This document shows, in pieces, positions 11,620 through 23,139 of a DNA stretch of 64,000 nucleotides (its first letter is position 1; each line of letters starts with the position of its first letter). The stretch lies in the NCBI RefSeq assembly GCF_014905175.1, contig NC_057791.1, positions 11,040,177-11,104,176 on the forward strand, read 5' to 3'. This stretch comes from Aphidius gifuensis (Eukaryota; Arthropoda; Insecta; Hymenoptera; Braconidae). The notes under the pieces are model-generated. The model was not told where the DNA came from. It ran no database searches and was given only the letters and a program-made list of their open reading frames with translations. The position numbers and the translations under genes are program-made.

Positions 11620-13679
11620 ACACAGTAAAAAAAAAAAATGTTAAATGTAAAAAAATGTAAATGTTAAAAAAAAAATGTCAAATTTTTAACATTTTTTCAT
11701 CTTTAACATCTGAAAAAATGTAAAAATTAGAAAAAATGTAAATTTGACATTTAAAAAAATGTTAATTTATTTTAAACATAAAATTAACACTTAAAAAAAT
11801 GTTAAATTTTGAATTTGACATTTTTCAAATGTTAAAAAAAAGTTTTGGTAACGAATTCGTTCCCGGTTGAAAATTGAAAATTTTCAAAACTTCGGCAAAA
11901 GCCTTTGTGGTCCCTACCGCTCTGAAATCAAATATTTATTAGATTTATTAAATTTTATATTAATAACACTTTATTTATGGAAAAACACTCAATTCATATT
12001 TTTTTTTTTTTTTTTTTTAATTTAAAAACGCCAAAATTATAGAAAGTTTTAATAAAAAAGAGAAATTAAGTATTAAAATATAGTGACAGAAAAAAAATGA
12101 TTGATAGTTTTTTTTTTATTCTTTAAACAACAAAATTTAAAGTGTCAACCCTCAATATTTTTTTTTCTAAATTATGTATCAACATAAATACCGATTTTAC
12201 CGATCGAGCGAGCAAGGTAAAGAAGGTTTGCAGCATAAACGCGAGTCGTTCTAAAAAATATGAAAAACCGAATTGACAATAATTGTTTAGGCATTGAATA
12301 ACTTTTGAACAAATTAACGTAGAAAAATTTTTTAAAGCTCAAAAAATTCTTCATTAAATTTCTGAGAGCCACACTATTTACAAACAAACTGTTAAAATCA
12401 ATCCTTCATGGTTATTTTTTCATTAAAATCAATCCTTCATCGTTATTTTCTCATTATAAGATAGTGCTATGCTAGTACTATTGCTAGATAGTACTTATTG
12501 TTATAAACAATTGTGAATAGCTCATTAATTTGAGCTCGGGGCGATTTTTATCAAGAGAGTGTGGCTCCCGGTATTCGAAAAACTAACAATTTGAGACTAA
12601 ATTAAAGTTTTTAAGTTCAATTTTTTAAGAGTTATACGAAATCTAAAAAAATGTTAAATTAGTTTTTTTGTTAATTAACAAATTTCTAACAATCGTAAAA
12701 AATTGTTATTGTATTCTGGCAAAAAATCGCATCCATGATTTGTTTTTAGTTTTCTTAATAATTCGTCTTAAAAATTTAACAACAATCTTCTTTTGTTAAT
12801 AATAAATTAATAAAAAATTACGCAAACTTTTTTCATATCCTTAGTTATAGTAATTTTTTGAAGGTTCAATTTGGTGCGAGTACGAACTTTCTATCTACTT
12901 TACTTTTGGAGATATGATTATTTTTTCATTTGGTCGTACAAAAAACAATACTAGTAGGCTTACGCCTACGTAAAACTAGTTGAGAGACGACCGCTAGGTC
13001 TTGCGAGTTGCATTAATTATTTTCCCTCGCTTCTACCACTAAACGAAGCCAAATAAAACTTTGTATTACAGAAATAAGTTTTATACATATTATAAAAATG
13101 AATAATATAATTAAAGAAGTTACAAAACATAAGTTATTCTTCAGTTCATTTTTTTTTTTGTTCTATCGAGATCATATCCATTCGGAATGAATAATTATTT
13201 ACTTTTTATTATCAATATGTCATACCTAACCTATGGTTTTGCTCGTTTGTGTCAATTTTTTTTTATATTATTTATCGATTTTGCTATAAATAAATTTATT
13301 TTGTGAATATTAATATTATTATTAATATCTTGTGTGATTGTTTGTAATTTTATAATTAAGAAAAGATTGAAATAAATAATTTGAAACATAATCATATTTA
13401 TATATGCATATTTTCTTCAAGACAATTTACATTTTTTTAAATGTCAAATTTTTAACATTTGTTTGGATGTCAAAATCGGTCTACACTTTTTTAAATGTTA
13501 AATTTTAACATTTTTTCAAATGATAATTTTTAACATTTTTTTAAATGTTAATTTTTTAACATTTTTTAAGTGTTAAAATTTAACACTTAAAAAAATGTTG
13601 AATTTAACATTTAAAAAAGTGTAGACCGATTTTGACATCCAAAAATTGTTAAATTTTACATTTTTTTTTTTTACTGTGT
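11620..13679. mobile_element. 2.06-kb foldback element with 4-bp duplication
   Basis: The left end ACACAGTAAAAAAAAAAA and the right end TTTTTTTTTTTTACTGTGT are inverted copies flanked by AGCT (11616-11619 and 13680-13683). Both arms, about 200-250 bp, are filled with AACATTTTTT and TGTTAAATGT repeats. The right arm carries an inner hairpin (GTCGGTCTACAC-like sequence near 13475 and its inverse near 13612). No transposase frame is present. The core at 11841-12775 is shared with 50744-51735. Confidence 0.72.
11841..12775. repeat. Dispersed ~0.95-kb repeat, copy A
   Basis: Shared blocks with copy B at 50744-51735, in the same order: AACGAATTCGTTC followed by TTGAAAATTGAAAATTTTCA, then AATTTCTGAGAGCCACACT, then GTTAATTAACAAATTTCTAA, then AAAATCGCATCCA with GATTTGTT and TTTTCTTAA. 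No coding capacity was found. Confidence 0.75.
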
Positions 13680-13683
13680 AGCT

Positions 13684-14052
13684 CGGCTGCGTTCTACTAT
13701 AGCTGTAAAATTTCATCCGTTTTATGACTTTTTAAAAATTATTATCTATTAAAACTCACGCGTAGTTATGCCGCCATTTGTACATTTCGATGCCTATAAA
13801 AAATCAAAATGCGATTAAAAAAAAATCTAATCATTTTAAAAACGCTTGAAAATTGAAAATATTTATCTGTCTGACCTGTCTAAACGACGACTACTACGAT
13901 GCAACTAAGTCGTATATTTTTCTTCTAATACCAGTCGCTAGAGACTATAATATGTTATCCCTTTACAAACCTTAGTTGATTTCAGCAACGAGTCCACTGT
14001 CTATTACGTTCGCTAGCACAAAAAGTTCAAATTAATAAAAACCATTACAAAC
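13684..14052. other. Spacer without recognised features
   Basis: Single-copy-looking AT-rich DNA between the foldback element and the - strand exon candidate. It would be intronic or 3' flanking if that exon is real. Confidence 0.5.
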
Positions 14053-14305
14053 CTGTGATGCTGGACTGGTGTTGATCTTGGAGATAAATGCTGATTGTGT
14101 GAGGATGGTGGTGGACCTTGAAGGGATTGGGTCAGTACTCGAGAATGAGTAGATGTACTACCAGCCAGTGAGTGGCTGTGAGTGCCGTGAGAATTGGAAT
14201 GATGATGGTGATGCAGATCGCCACCTACTGGTCCAACTACTGCCAGCCCACTCACTACCTGGACTTGCTTACCAACTGTCTCCATCACCTTTGGTGCATC
14301 ATGAA
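14053..14305 (-). CDS. Candidate internal exon of an unidentified His/Ser/Pro-rich protein
   Basis: An open segment on the - strand encodes about 84 residues of biased but protein-like composition: a hydrophobic start containing MMETVGKQVQVV, a GLAVVGPVGG stretch, a HHHHH run, then Ser/Thr/His/Pro-rich sequence ending in STPVQHH. It is bounded by a plausible acceptor (TTCTAG before 14305) and a good donor (CACAG|GTTTGT at 14053). GC content is clearly above the surroundings, and no copy of it occurs among the repeats. An in-frame stop lies upstream of the proposed acceptor, so the segment is either an internal exon or begins at the ATG at 14285. Such His-rich low-complexity tracts are common in insect transcription regulators. 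I cannot name the gene, and no partner exon was found. Confidence 0.5.
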
Positions 14306-14976
14306 CTAGAATGAATTTTTGTTCTAGTTATTGACTCACATTCAAAAATATAATAAGACTAAGTTTAAACAAGGCTAAATTTGGCAGTCACGGTAGCAGC
14401 AGATGCAGAGGCGTAAAAGATGCCGAGGTCCCGGTCTTCAAAATTTGAAGCCTAATCTGAATGAATTATGATCCGGGACAGTTGAATAATAACTCAAGGA
14501 CAGATGAATAGGCTCTTACTTGTAAGAATCTAACCTTTTTACGGACGAAATCGAAATTTGAAAAAAAGGTCAACTACCCCTCGAGTAACCATAATTAGGG
14601 AGTTAAAAATTTTTTTTTTTTTAGGTGTATTTCACGGGGCTGAAGTTGGCGGCCACTTTAGCGGCACAAGCAGGGACGAATACGAAGGTATGTGAAGTTA
14701 GCACATCAAGAGGCACGGCAGTGCCTCGCGTCAAGTATGAGAAAAAAAAAGTGGGAAAACGTAAAATAACTACAGTGCCTATATATACACGACACAAAGC
14801 TAACCCCTTCCTGCTCCAATTCTTTACGAATTTATTAAAGTATGATCTCGTGGAGATAAAAAAATTCTTTTTTGTATCGATCCTATGAAACGATATCAAG
14901 CTTTTTTTCAAAAAAACAATCAAAATTTTTCGATGAATACTTTTTTTTAACAATCACTTCAATTTTTCACGATTGC
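14306..14976. other. Spacer with a GC-richer block near 14630-14720
   Basis: No gene recognised. CGGGGCTGAAGTTGGCG and AGGGACGAATA at about 14635-14682 reappear in inverted orientation at 18190-18246, enclosing 3.6 kb. They may be the ends of an old, heavily invaded element; the flanks show no duplication. Confidence 0.5.
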
Positions 14977-15047
14977 TAGGGCTTCATGCGGTACGAGACG
15001 AGACGAGATTCGACGAGTCTCGGTATCGGTCTCGCTCGTTCGCACCA

Positions 15048-15120
<73 letters not shown>

Positions 15121-16103
15121 TCTCGCAAGTCTCGCCGGGTCTCGCTTTTATACTAATATTTATTCGTCCAAGTAAAGTAAAAAAAGTGATTGAATAATAC
15201 CATGTATATCAAATTCGTGAAAAATAAAAACAATTAATATTGTATTACCTAATTTTTTTAAAATTATAAAATATAAAATAATGCAATAAATATTGAATTA
15301 TATTAATCAATAAATTGATTATTAATTTTAATATTAATAAAATTGATTAATCATACAAAATTATGACGAGAATTATTTTTATATACGACGTTTGTTTTTT
15401 ATTTTCATTTATTAAATTCATAAAAAAAAATTTGATGTTTTCTTCAACGTGACCACAGAGGAACTGAACAACTTCAAGGATGAAGCATCAGAACGTCCTA
15501 ATTGTGTAAACAAATACAGTAGACATAATCTTTCTGTTTCCAGAAAAAAAATAAAAATGAAAGACAAACGAATGTTCAAAGTGAATCTTGAAAATTTAAA
15601 AATCGTTAAATTAGTCTGAGAAAAGTCTTTAGAAATGCCATAAACAAATAGTATATTTTCTTTTTTTTTTTTCTTTTACTTCATCGATATGTATTTTTTT
15701 TCCAAGAAGTAAATCATTGCTTTTGAAACATCAAATACAAAAAATATCAGTTGAGGAAAATATAATTGGCGTAACTTAAGTCTTTACAATTTTCATTGAT
15801 ACATAAGGCTTGTAAATATCTTGTGACTCTGGCGTCAGTGCCCTACTGTGCAGTGTCTTATTGTGCAGGAATATAACAGTTCTTTTTTTTCAATATGATT
15901 CGATACGGTAAGAGGAAAAAAAAAATATTTAAAATATTTAAAATTTTCAGAGTCTCGCGAGACTAGCGAGACTTTCAGACGATACTCTCGGTCTCGGTCT
16001 CGGTATCGTTTTATTGATTCAAGGCGGTCTCGGTCTCGGTCTCGCGTCTCGCGAGACGACGCATGCGAGACCGAGACTAGTCTCGGTACCGCATGAAGCC
16101 CTA
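14977..16103. mobile_element. hAT-type non-autonomous element with GGTCTC-rich ends
   Basis: TIRs begin TAGGGCTTCATGCGGTAC and end with the exact complement. The target duplication ACGATTGC (8 bp) is perfect at 14969-14976 and 16104-16111. Eight-bp duplications and TAGGG-type ends are typical of hAT transposons. Both subterminal regions are rich in GGTCTC/GAGACC, so the arms can pair well beyond the TIR. The interior is AT-rich and has an open stretch around 15420-15620 without a start codon. Confidence 0.93.
15046..15122. repeat. (GGTCTC)n microsatellite
   Basis: About thirteen near-perfect tandem copies of GGTCTC inside the left arm of the hAT element. Shorter runs of the same hexamer occur in the right arm at 15990-16045. 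Confidence 0.95.
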
Positions 16104-16135
16104 ACGATTGCGTTTCTCTTAAAATGTTTTTAGAG

Positions 16136-17429
16136 CCCGGGATAAAAAAATCATGTATTGAAAAAGTATAGAATGTATATAAAAGTATTAGAAATGTATG
16201 AAAACAGTATTAAAATATATAAAGAGTATTGGAACAGTATGAATTTTCAATACTCTCTCAATACTTGGTTTTTTTTTGTGTTTCAAGGACCCGTCTTGAG
16301 TAATGAAAGAGTATTCAAAGTCAATACTCAGTATAACTAATGATTCAAAGTATTGAAAACGTATATATAATCGATACTCAGTATAATCGGTTATCCTGAG
16401 TATTGAAAATATATGGAAACTCAATACTGTAAAAATATTAGTCCCCTGAAAAACTTAGAATAATTTACTCTAATTTAAGTTGTGTAATTATTAAACAATT
16501 ATCGTTAAAATCATTATTAAACAATAATAGTTATTACATATAATAAATGCAAAATGGATAAAAAAGCTATTGGCAAATCTATCTAAGGAAATGATGTAGC
16601 CAAGTAAATTAATTAGTAGTCCATTAATTTCTCAGCAGTATTTTCCATAATAAATTAAAATAATTATGGAAAATATTGCTGAGGAATTAATCTAGACAAT
16701 ACAAATTAATCTATTTGGCTACATTCTTTTCTTATCTATAATTTTCATAATTAATGAATTAAATAGCTATTGACAAATAGTTATTGCTCACCTGTTAATT
16801 TCTAAGATAATAATGTAGCTAAATAAATCAACCGGCAAGTTGAATCCTTTCCTCAGCCATTTTTCCAATAGAAATACAATTTATATATTAAATATATTAC
16901 TGATGTATTTATGACTGACTCTAAAAATTAACAGGTAAGTCACATCTTTTCCTTAGCGATTTGCCATTGGTAATTAATTTGTTTAAATAAATTAAAAGCT
17001 ATTCGTGAATAATTCAATATCAATTAATAAAATAGAGATGATGGACCTTTTTCATGTATTTAAATCAATTATACGGTATTGATGGACTTCGTAGCTTATG
17101 TGAACGAAATTTCAAATTTAAACAACTTGTAAAAACGGTCTCGCGGTAGGGTATCGGTTTCGTGATTAGGTAGCCATCAGATCAAATCCGGATAGGAAAA
17201 AATTCATGTAAGATCACAGGGCATCTTCAAGTATACAATATTGTGTTGATATAAAATACCGAATATTAAATTTTTTTTTTTTTATTACAATTCAGAGTAT
17301 AGAATGAGTATTGAAATTCAATACCCGGACAGCAAACTTGAATTATAACAGTATTGAAAAGGTATGGAATTTGGCAACCAGGAATACTCGTATCAATACA
17401 CTTTCAATAAATGATTTTTTTATCCCGGG
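16136..17429. mobile_element. 1.3-kb foldback element with CCCGGGATAAAAAAATCAT ends
   Basis: The left end CCCGGGATAAAAAAATCAT and right end ATGATTTTTTTATCCCGGG are perfect inverted repeats. Beyond them lie repeated TCAATACTC / GAGTATTGAA motifs in both arms. The centre holds diverged TAGCTAAGGAA-family hairpins (16560-16980). I found no convincing target duplication and no coding frame. Confidence 0.75.
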
Positions 17430-17689
17430 TTAGTCCAGAGCAATCTTTCAACCTTATAAAACAAAATATTATATTTGAGATCTTCAGAGTCCAGAACAAT
17501 CTTGCAACATTATAAAACAAAATAATATGAGATTATGACAAAAAGTGTAATAAGTGAACGATTTTTTTACACCGTTTCACATTTTCTTTCTCTGTAATTT
17601 TTCGTTTACAGTAAGTATGCATGCAGTATTTCAGATCGCAGTAAGACACTTTTCTGGATCAAGCACGCGCAGCTTTTTCAACTGCTTTG

Positions 17690-18065
17690 GAAGTCAAAAA
17701 AACAAAATTTCGCGGTTTAACCCCTTCTCTACTTCCCTAGGACGCGAAATAAAAAACTAAAAAAAATCCCACACTATCTTGACAACATCCCAATCCATCC
17801 TATACTAATATAAACACGTCGGTTTTTTTTTACGGAAATAATTAATGTTAAAGTGGAAAAAACGGAAATTCCGCGGTTTAACCCCTTCTCTCCTCCCTAA
17901 GGACGCGAAATAAAAATCTAAAAAAAATCCCACACTATCCTGACATAATCCCAATCTATGCTATCCTAATATAAACATGTCGGTTTTTTTTTACGAAAAA
18001 ATTTAAAGTTAAAGTGAAAAAAAACGCGGATTTCGTGCTTTCCCTCCTCTCGTTACTCCCTAAAA
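17690..18065. repeat. Tandem repeat of ~170 bp, 2.3 copies
   Basis: CGCGGTTTAACCCCTTCTCT recurs near 17711 and 17873 and, degenerate, near 18030. Each is followed by GGACGCGAAATAAAAA, AAAAAAATCCCACACTATC and an AACACGTCGGTTTTTTTTTACG-like stretch. Noncoding. Confidence 0.8.
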
Positions 18066-18261
18066 CTTTGTAATAAATCCTAAAATTTTAATTGCACTCT
18101 TCATTCGTCGTTGTTTACTCAATTTTAATAATTATTTCTCTTTATTATATTGTTTTTTATAAGTTATTTTTCCTGGGGCCCCGACCTCTATTCGTCCCTG
18201 CCCTCTGATCGTCTTCTCGCCAACATTCTCGCTAACTTCAGCCCCGTATAGAAATTATGTG

Positions 18262-19118
18262 CGAAATTTTTTAATTTTTGTGCACTTATATATTTTTTTT
18301 AATTAATAGTTGTGCTACTTTAAAGCCAAGATAGCACAACTTTTTTGTTTATCAACATAGGGGAGGGCTGTTAGGGTCATATTTTTGTGCAAATTATGTG
18401 CAATTTAGTGTGTAAATTTCAACTTGATCGGATAATAATTATTTCTTGAATTAATTATTTATTTTTTCTTCTACTGGTTGTGTTACCTTAAAGCCAAGAT
18501 AGCACAACTTTGTTGTTTATCAACATAAGGGAGGGCTGTTAGGGCCATAATTTTGTGCAAATTATGTGCAATTTAGTGTGTAAATATCAACTTAATCGGA
18601 TAATAATTATTTCCTAAATTCATTCATCATTCTTGTTTTCTACTGGTTGTGCTACCTTAAAGCCAAGATAGCACAACTTTTTTGTTTATCAACATAGGGG
18701 AGGGCTGTTAGGGCCATATTTTTGTGCAAATTATGTGCAATTGAGTGTGTTAATTTCATCTAAATCGGATAATAATTATTTCCACACTAAAAATAAAATT
18801 TAATAATTAATTGAGGAAATAATTATTATCCGATTAAGTTGAAATTTACACACTAAATTGCATAATTGCGGCCCCGTTATGATGAACAAAAGTTGTTAAC
18901 TTGGCTTTAAGGTAGCACACAACAGTGAAAAAAATGAATAATTAATGAAATAATATTATCCGATTAAGTTGATATTTACACTAACACATAATAACAACAC
19001 TCGCTGTTGATAAACAACAAAGTTGTGCTATCTTGGCTTTAAGGTAGCACAACTATTAATTAAAAAAAAATATAAGTGCACAAAAATTAAAAATTTCGCA
19101 CATAATTTGCACATAATT
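18262..19118. repeat. Head-to-head cluster of ~175-bp units
   Basis: GTGCTACCTTAAAGCCAAGA, then TAGCACAACTT, GTTTATCAACATAGG and AGGGCTGTTAGGGCCATA, occurs three times forward (about 18311, 18478, 18646). It is followed near 18800-19060 by degraded copies in reverse. The outermost ends (GCGAAATTTTTTAATTTTTG at 18262; its inverse ending about 19102) pair, giving an ~0.86-kb foldback. No target duplication found. Confidence 0.82.
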
Positions 19119-20469
19119 TGCACAAAATTCCTATTATAGCAATAAGTGATTGTGCCTTTAGGTTGTGCTAACTTTCTAGACCTAATGCGATCTGAAATAC
19201 TATCTAGAGATACATTTTCGTTTCTGTGTTGCGTATTATGTGTATGCAGTATGTATTTTTTTTTCTTTTTGTTTGTTACCAGTAAACATGCATGCAGTAT
19301 TTCAGATAGTAATATATATTTTTCTAGGTTAGTTCCAGAGATAGCGCATCTGAAATATTGCTTGTTTTATACACTGTGAATATACGCTTTTAGGGATATA
19401 AAGTGTTTTTTACACTGTCTACCAATTTTTATCTCGCTGCAATCCGTAATACAGACGGTACGTATTGAGTGTACGCTACTTGTATTTTCGAATGTTATAT
19501 ATGTAATATCATAGATAAAAAAATGGTGTACAACATCACAAAAAGAAAAGTGGACATTTAAAATAATTACGTCCTAGCAGTATGTCATATAGCAGCAAGG
19601 TAATTGGTTTATGGTGTGAAGAAATTATTATGCTTATCAAAGCGATTCTCAGAAAAAGCTGCCCCAGATCGCAGCGACGTAAAAATTACGGTGGAGAAAG
19701 ACCTTTATAACGCCTGAGTGAATTTGAAAAAAAAAAATCAAATTTCATATGATCAAAAGACTTTACAAAAAGATGTTATGTCATAACAAAAAAAGAAAGT
19801 TTTTTTTACAAAAAAGAGCTTCAAGTTCAACTTTTTTATTAATTTTGTAATTCTGATCAAGTAAGGCTTAAAATTAAAAGCTATTTATGTGATAGTTATG
19901 TGTGAAAAAAAAAATTATTTATAACTTTTAAATAATTTATTATCCAAAATTATTTATATTTTACACACATAATTCGCTCGTAAAAAGCTCATAATTTAGA
20001 GCCTCACTTGATTGAAATCGCATATTAAATAAAAAAGGTGTGCTAGCCACCTCAAAAGCTAGCATAATTATTAATAAAAAAAAAAGATTATTATAAATAA
20101 ATTTTTTTTTTTACACACTGAACTAAACAACTGAAATAAATGCTAAGAAGGTCTCGAATTTAGACGCATACTTCTTAAAAAAAATTATTTTGTTCTTATT
20201 TCAAGAACAAGTTCTAAATTTTAGAAAAAAGCTTTTTGAAAATAATCCAACTTGGATTAGACCCAAAATGGTCTTAAATTTAAACGCCTACTTCTTAAAA
20301 AACATCGCTCTCACTTCAAGAACAACAGTTCCAAATTTTAAAACAAGGCTTCTTGAAAATAGTAAAGTTGTGTCTTAAATTAGGAACAAAAAGATTACTA
20401 TCAAGTCAAAATTAGATTCAATTCAAGAAGTAAATTACTGCTGATTCAAACGAAAAAAAAAATATTTAT
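19119..20469. other. AT-rich spacer with small repeats, no gene seen
   Basis: Contains AGTAAACATGCATGCAGTAT near 19280 (a diverged copy lies near 17612), an imperfect inverted pair around 19855 and 20008 (GATCAAGTAAGGCT), and an imperfect direct duplication at 20145-20265 and 20268-20380 sharing ACTTCTTAAAAA and TTCAAGAACAA. No coding frame is credible. Confidence 0.55.
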
Positions 20470-20525
20470 TCAACATATGACACTGAATGTAGCAGCCATG
20501 TGGCATTCCATCTAAAGAAAAATTT

Positions 20526-20572
<47 letters not shown>

Positions 20573-22445
20573 AGAAAGCCACATAGAAAAATCCTAGAAA
20601 AATTCATAAACATTGTTTATATTGTCTACAACAATCTAGGATAAAGAAGTCAAGGGATGGAAGTTTCTAATTGTATTTTATGTTACAAGGGCAGTGGGAA
20701 TAATGTGTGAATTTCCAAAGCGTAAGAGGGGTAGTGCGCTTCTTAGAAATTCACACATTATTACCACTGTCCCTAGTAACATAAAATATAGTTCGTTACA
20801 TGTGCCTAATCAGAGAGACCGCTCACAACTCATTTGGAGGGGAAACACTCGCCAAGGCTCGTGCGTGCCCCTCCAAATTCGTTGAGAGCACACTCTCTGA
20901 GTGGGCACTTGTAACGAAATATACTATTTTTTAGTATACCGTGCGACAAAATATTTAGACTGTGTAATAATTTAAAAATACATTTAAGGCAGTATGTCAA
21001 AATATTGAAAAAAAATTCCCTCTCACAGATTTTGATCAAAGAAGGCTTATTTTTTAAGATCTCTATTTTATCAAATTTTTTTAGTAATTTTCTACCACGA
21101 TTCGACCGAGATAATTAGGGTCAAAGTTGACAACAATTTAACACTTTAACACACAAGCATAGGAAGCATCGGCACGTTTTCACTTCTATTGAAAAAACGC
21201 TCTCACAGAAAACCTTTATTTTACTACAGCTTATACTTCTTTTAATAACAAAAATAATTAAAAAAAAATCATCGATTTCTACCACGAATTTTAAAAGTTA
21301 TTAATTATTTAAGACGAAAATTTAGGGTCAAAAACAGTCAAAAAGTACCAGGCGAAGCATTGAAAATCTGCTGAAGTAGTATTAGTGTGTGTAAATACGA
21401 GGCACCCTCACTCATACTTCTAAAGATGCGTCAGTAAAGTATACAAATTTTAGACATTAGAGGGCACTTATTATTTTTTTAAGCTATAGTTACAAGGGTG
21501 CCTCTTTGAACCAAAAGAATTATCCTACCTTGGGATTTACATACTGCCTTAAAGACCTCCATCCTCTAACTTTTTTTTCCTAAATTATTGTAGACAATAT
21601 TAACAATGTTTATGAATTTTTCTAGGATTTTTCCATGTGGCGTTCCATGTAAAAAAAAAAATTTAATTTTTTGTTTTTTTAATTTAAATTAATTAATTAA
21701 AAAAACAAAAAATTAAATTTTTTTTTTTTTTAAATAGAAAGCCACATAGAAAAATCCTAGAAAAATTCATAAACATTGTTTATATTGTCTACAACAATCT
21801 AGAAGAAAAAAGTCAAAGGATGGAGGTCTTTAAATGTATTTTTCAATTATTACACAGTCTAAATATCTTCTCGCATGGTATACTAGAAAAAAAATACGAT
21901 TAGAGACATCCTCCTCTGAATTTTTTATCCTAGATTGTTGTAGACAATATTAACAATGTTTATGAATTTTTTTAGAATCTTTCCATGTGGCTTTCTATTT
22001 AAAAACAAAAAAAATTAAAAAAACAAAAACTTGAAAATTTTTTTTTAGATAGAATGCCACATGGAAAAATTCTAGAAAAATTCATAAACATTGTTAATAT
22101 TGTCTACAACAATCTAGGAAAAAAAAGTCAGAGGATAGAGATCTTTAAATGTATTTTTTAATTATTAGAGTCTAAATATCTTGTCGCACGGTATACTAAG
22201 AAAAAAATACAACTTGAGACTTCCATCCTCTGACTTTTTTCTTCTAGATTGTTGTAGACAATATAAACAATGTTTATGAATTTTTCTAGGATTTTTCCAT
22301 GTGGCTTTCTATTTAAAAAAAAAAAAAATTGAAAATTTTTTTTTAGATGGAATGCCACATGGAAAAATCCTAGAAAAATTCCTAAACATTGTTTATATTG
22401 TCTACAACAATCTAGAAGAAAAAAGTCAGAGGATGGGGGTTTTCA
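20470..22445. repeat. Foldback cluster built on CACATGGAAAAATCCTAG
   Basis: Seven copies of a ~110-bp unit (GCCACATGGAAAAATCCTAG, AAATTCATAAACATTG, TATTGTCTACAACAATCTAG, GTCAGAGGATGGAGG) alternate in orientation. Forward copies start near 20577, 21737, 22050 and 22351; reverse copies lie near 21590, 21910 and 22220. They are joined through poly-A/T hinges. A second small palindrome (ATGTGTGAATTTC and inverse) lies at 20700-20765. Open frames here are by-products of the repeats. Confidence 0.85.
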
Positions 22446-23139
22446 AACATTTTTTATCCTGGTTAAAAGTTATAATAATTTTTTGTCAACCATTGTAACG
22501 CGTCTGAGTGCCACCTGGGCTTCGCCCCTGGAAAAAAATATCTGGCCACTAGACGTGGCTGCCAAATTCAGTGTCATTTTTATAAACAAAAATAAAACGT
22601 ATTGTCAACTCAATTTTATCAATCAAACCATTTTTTGTAGATCAAATAATTGTTAAAGTTAAAATTTTTTCGAAAGTTCAACTGAAGAGTTTAGAGAAGT
22701 ATTACAACTTATTTATTATTATTAATTCAAGTAAAAATAAGACAATGCCCAAAAGCTAAATGAATGTAGAGAAAAATTATAAGACGGAGAATATTCTTCA
22801 TATACAATACAAGGAACTACCGAAAAAAATATTTTTTTTTTTTTTCAAATTTCTATATGTTACAGCGTCTTCAAAAATGATAACAGTAATGACAATAATA
22901 TTTTGGTGATAGTAATTTCTTGATTTTGTTCGATAAAATTACTTGAAACACTAATTGTTTGTTTCACTACAAATTCTACAAACTCAGAGCTCACTATAAC
23001 GATTACAAAATTTTTCTACAAGTAAGTTATGCGTTTAGGAGTCGCATCTTTAAGAAATTTTTGATGCACCTTAATTAAGATATTTCTTTATTTATTGTTT
23101 ATGTCATAGAATTGTAGTAAAGAGCAATTGCTGACTTAA
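22446..23139. other. Spacer without recognised features
   Basis: Single-copy-looking AT-rich DNA. A short GC-rich patch at 22500-22560 (GCCACCTGGGCTTCGCCCCT) contains a small hairpin. No gene seen. Confidence 0.5.

Noticed and set aside
14625..14953. Overlapping frames of 87 and 110 codons on opposite strands
   Set aside because: Both run through homopolymers and TE-like sequence; neither resembles a protein domain.
14973..15197. Frame with a Gly-Leu repeat
   Set aside because: It is a translation of the (GGTCTC)n microsatellite.
17137..17205. Possible second tRNA/SINE head (GATCAAATCC as B box)
   Set aside because: The A box is poor and no arms fold convincingly.
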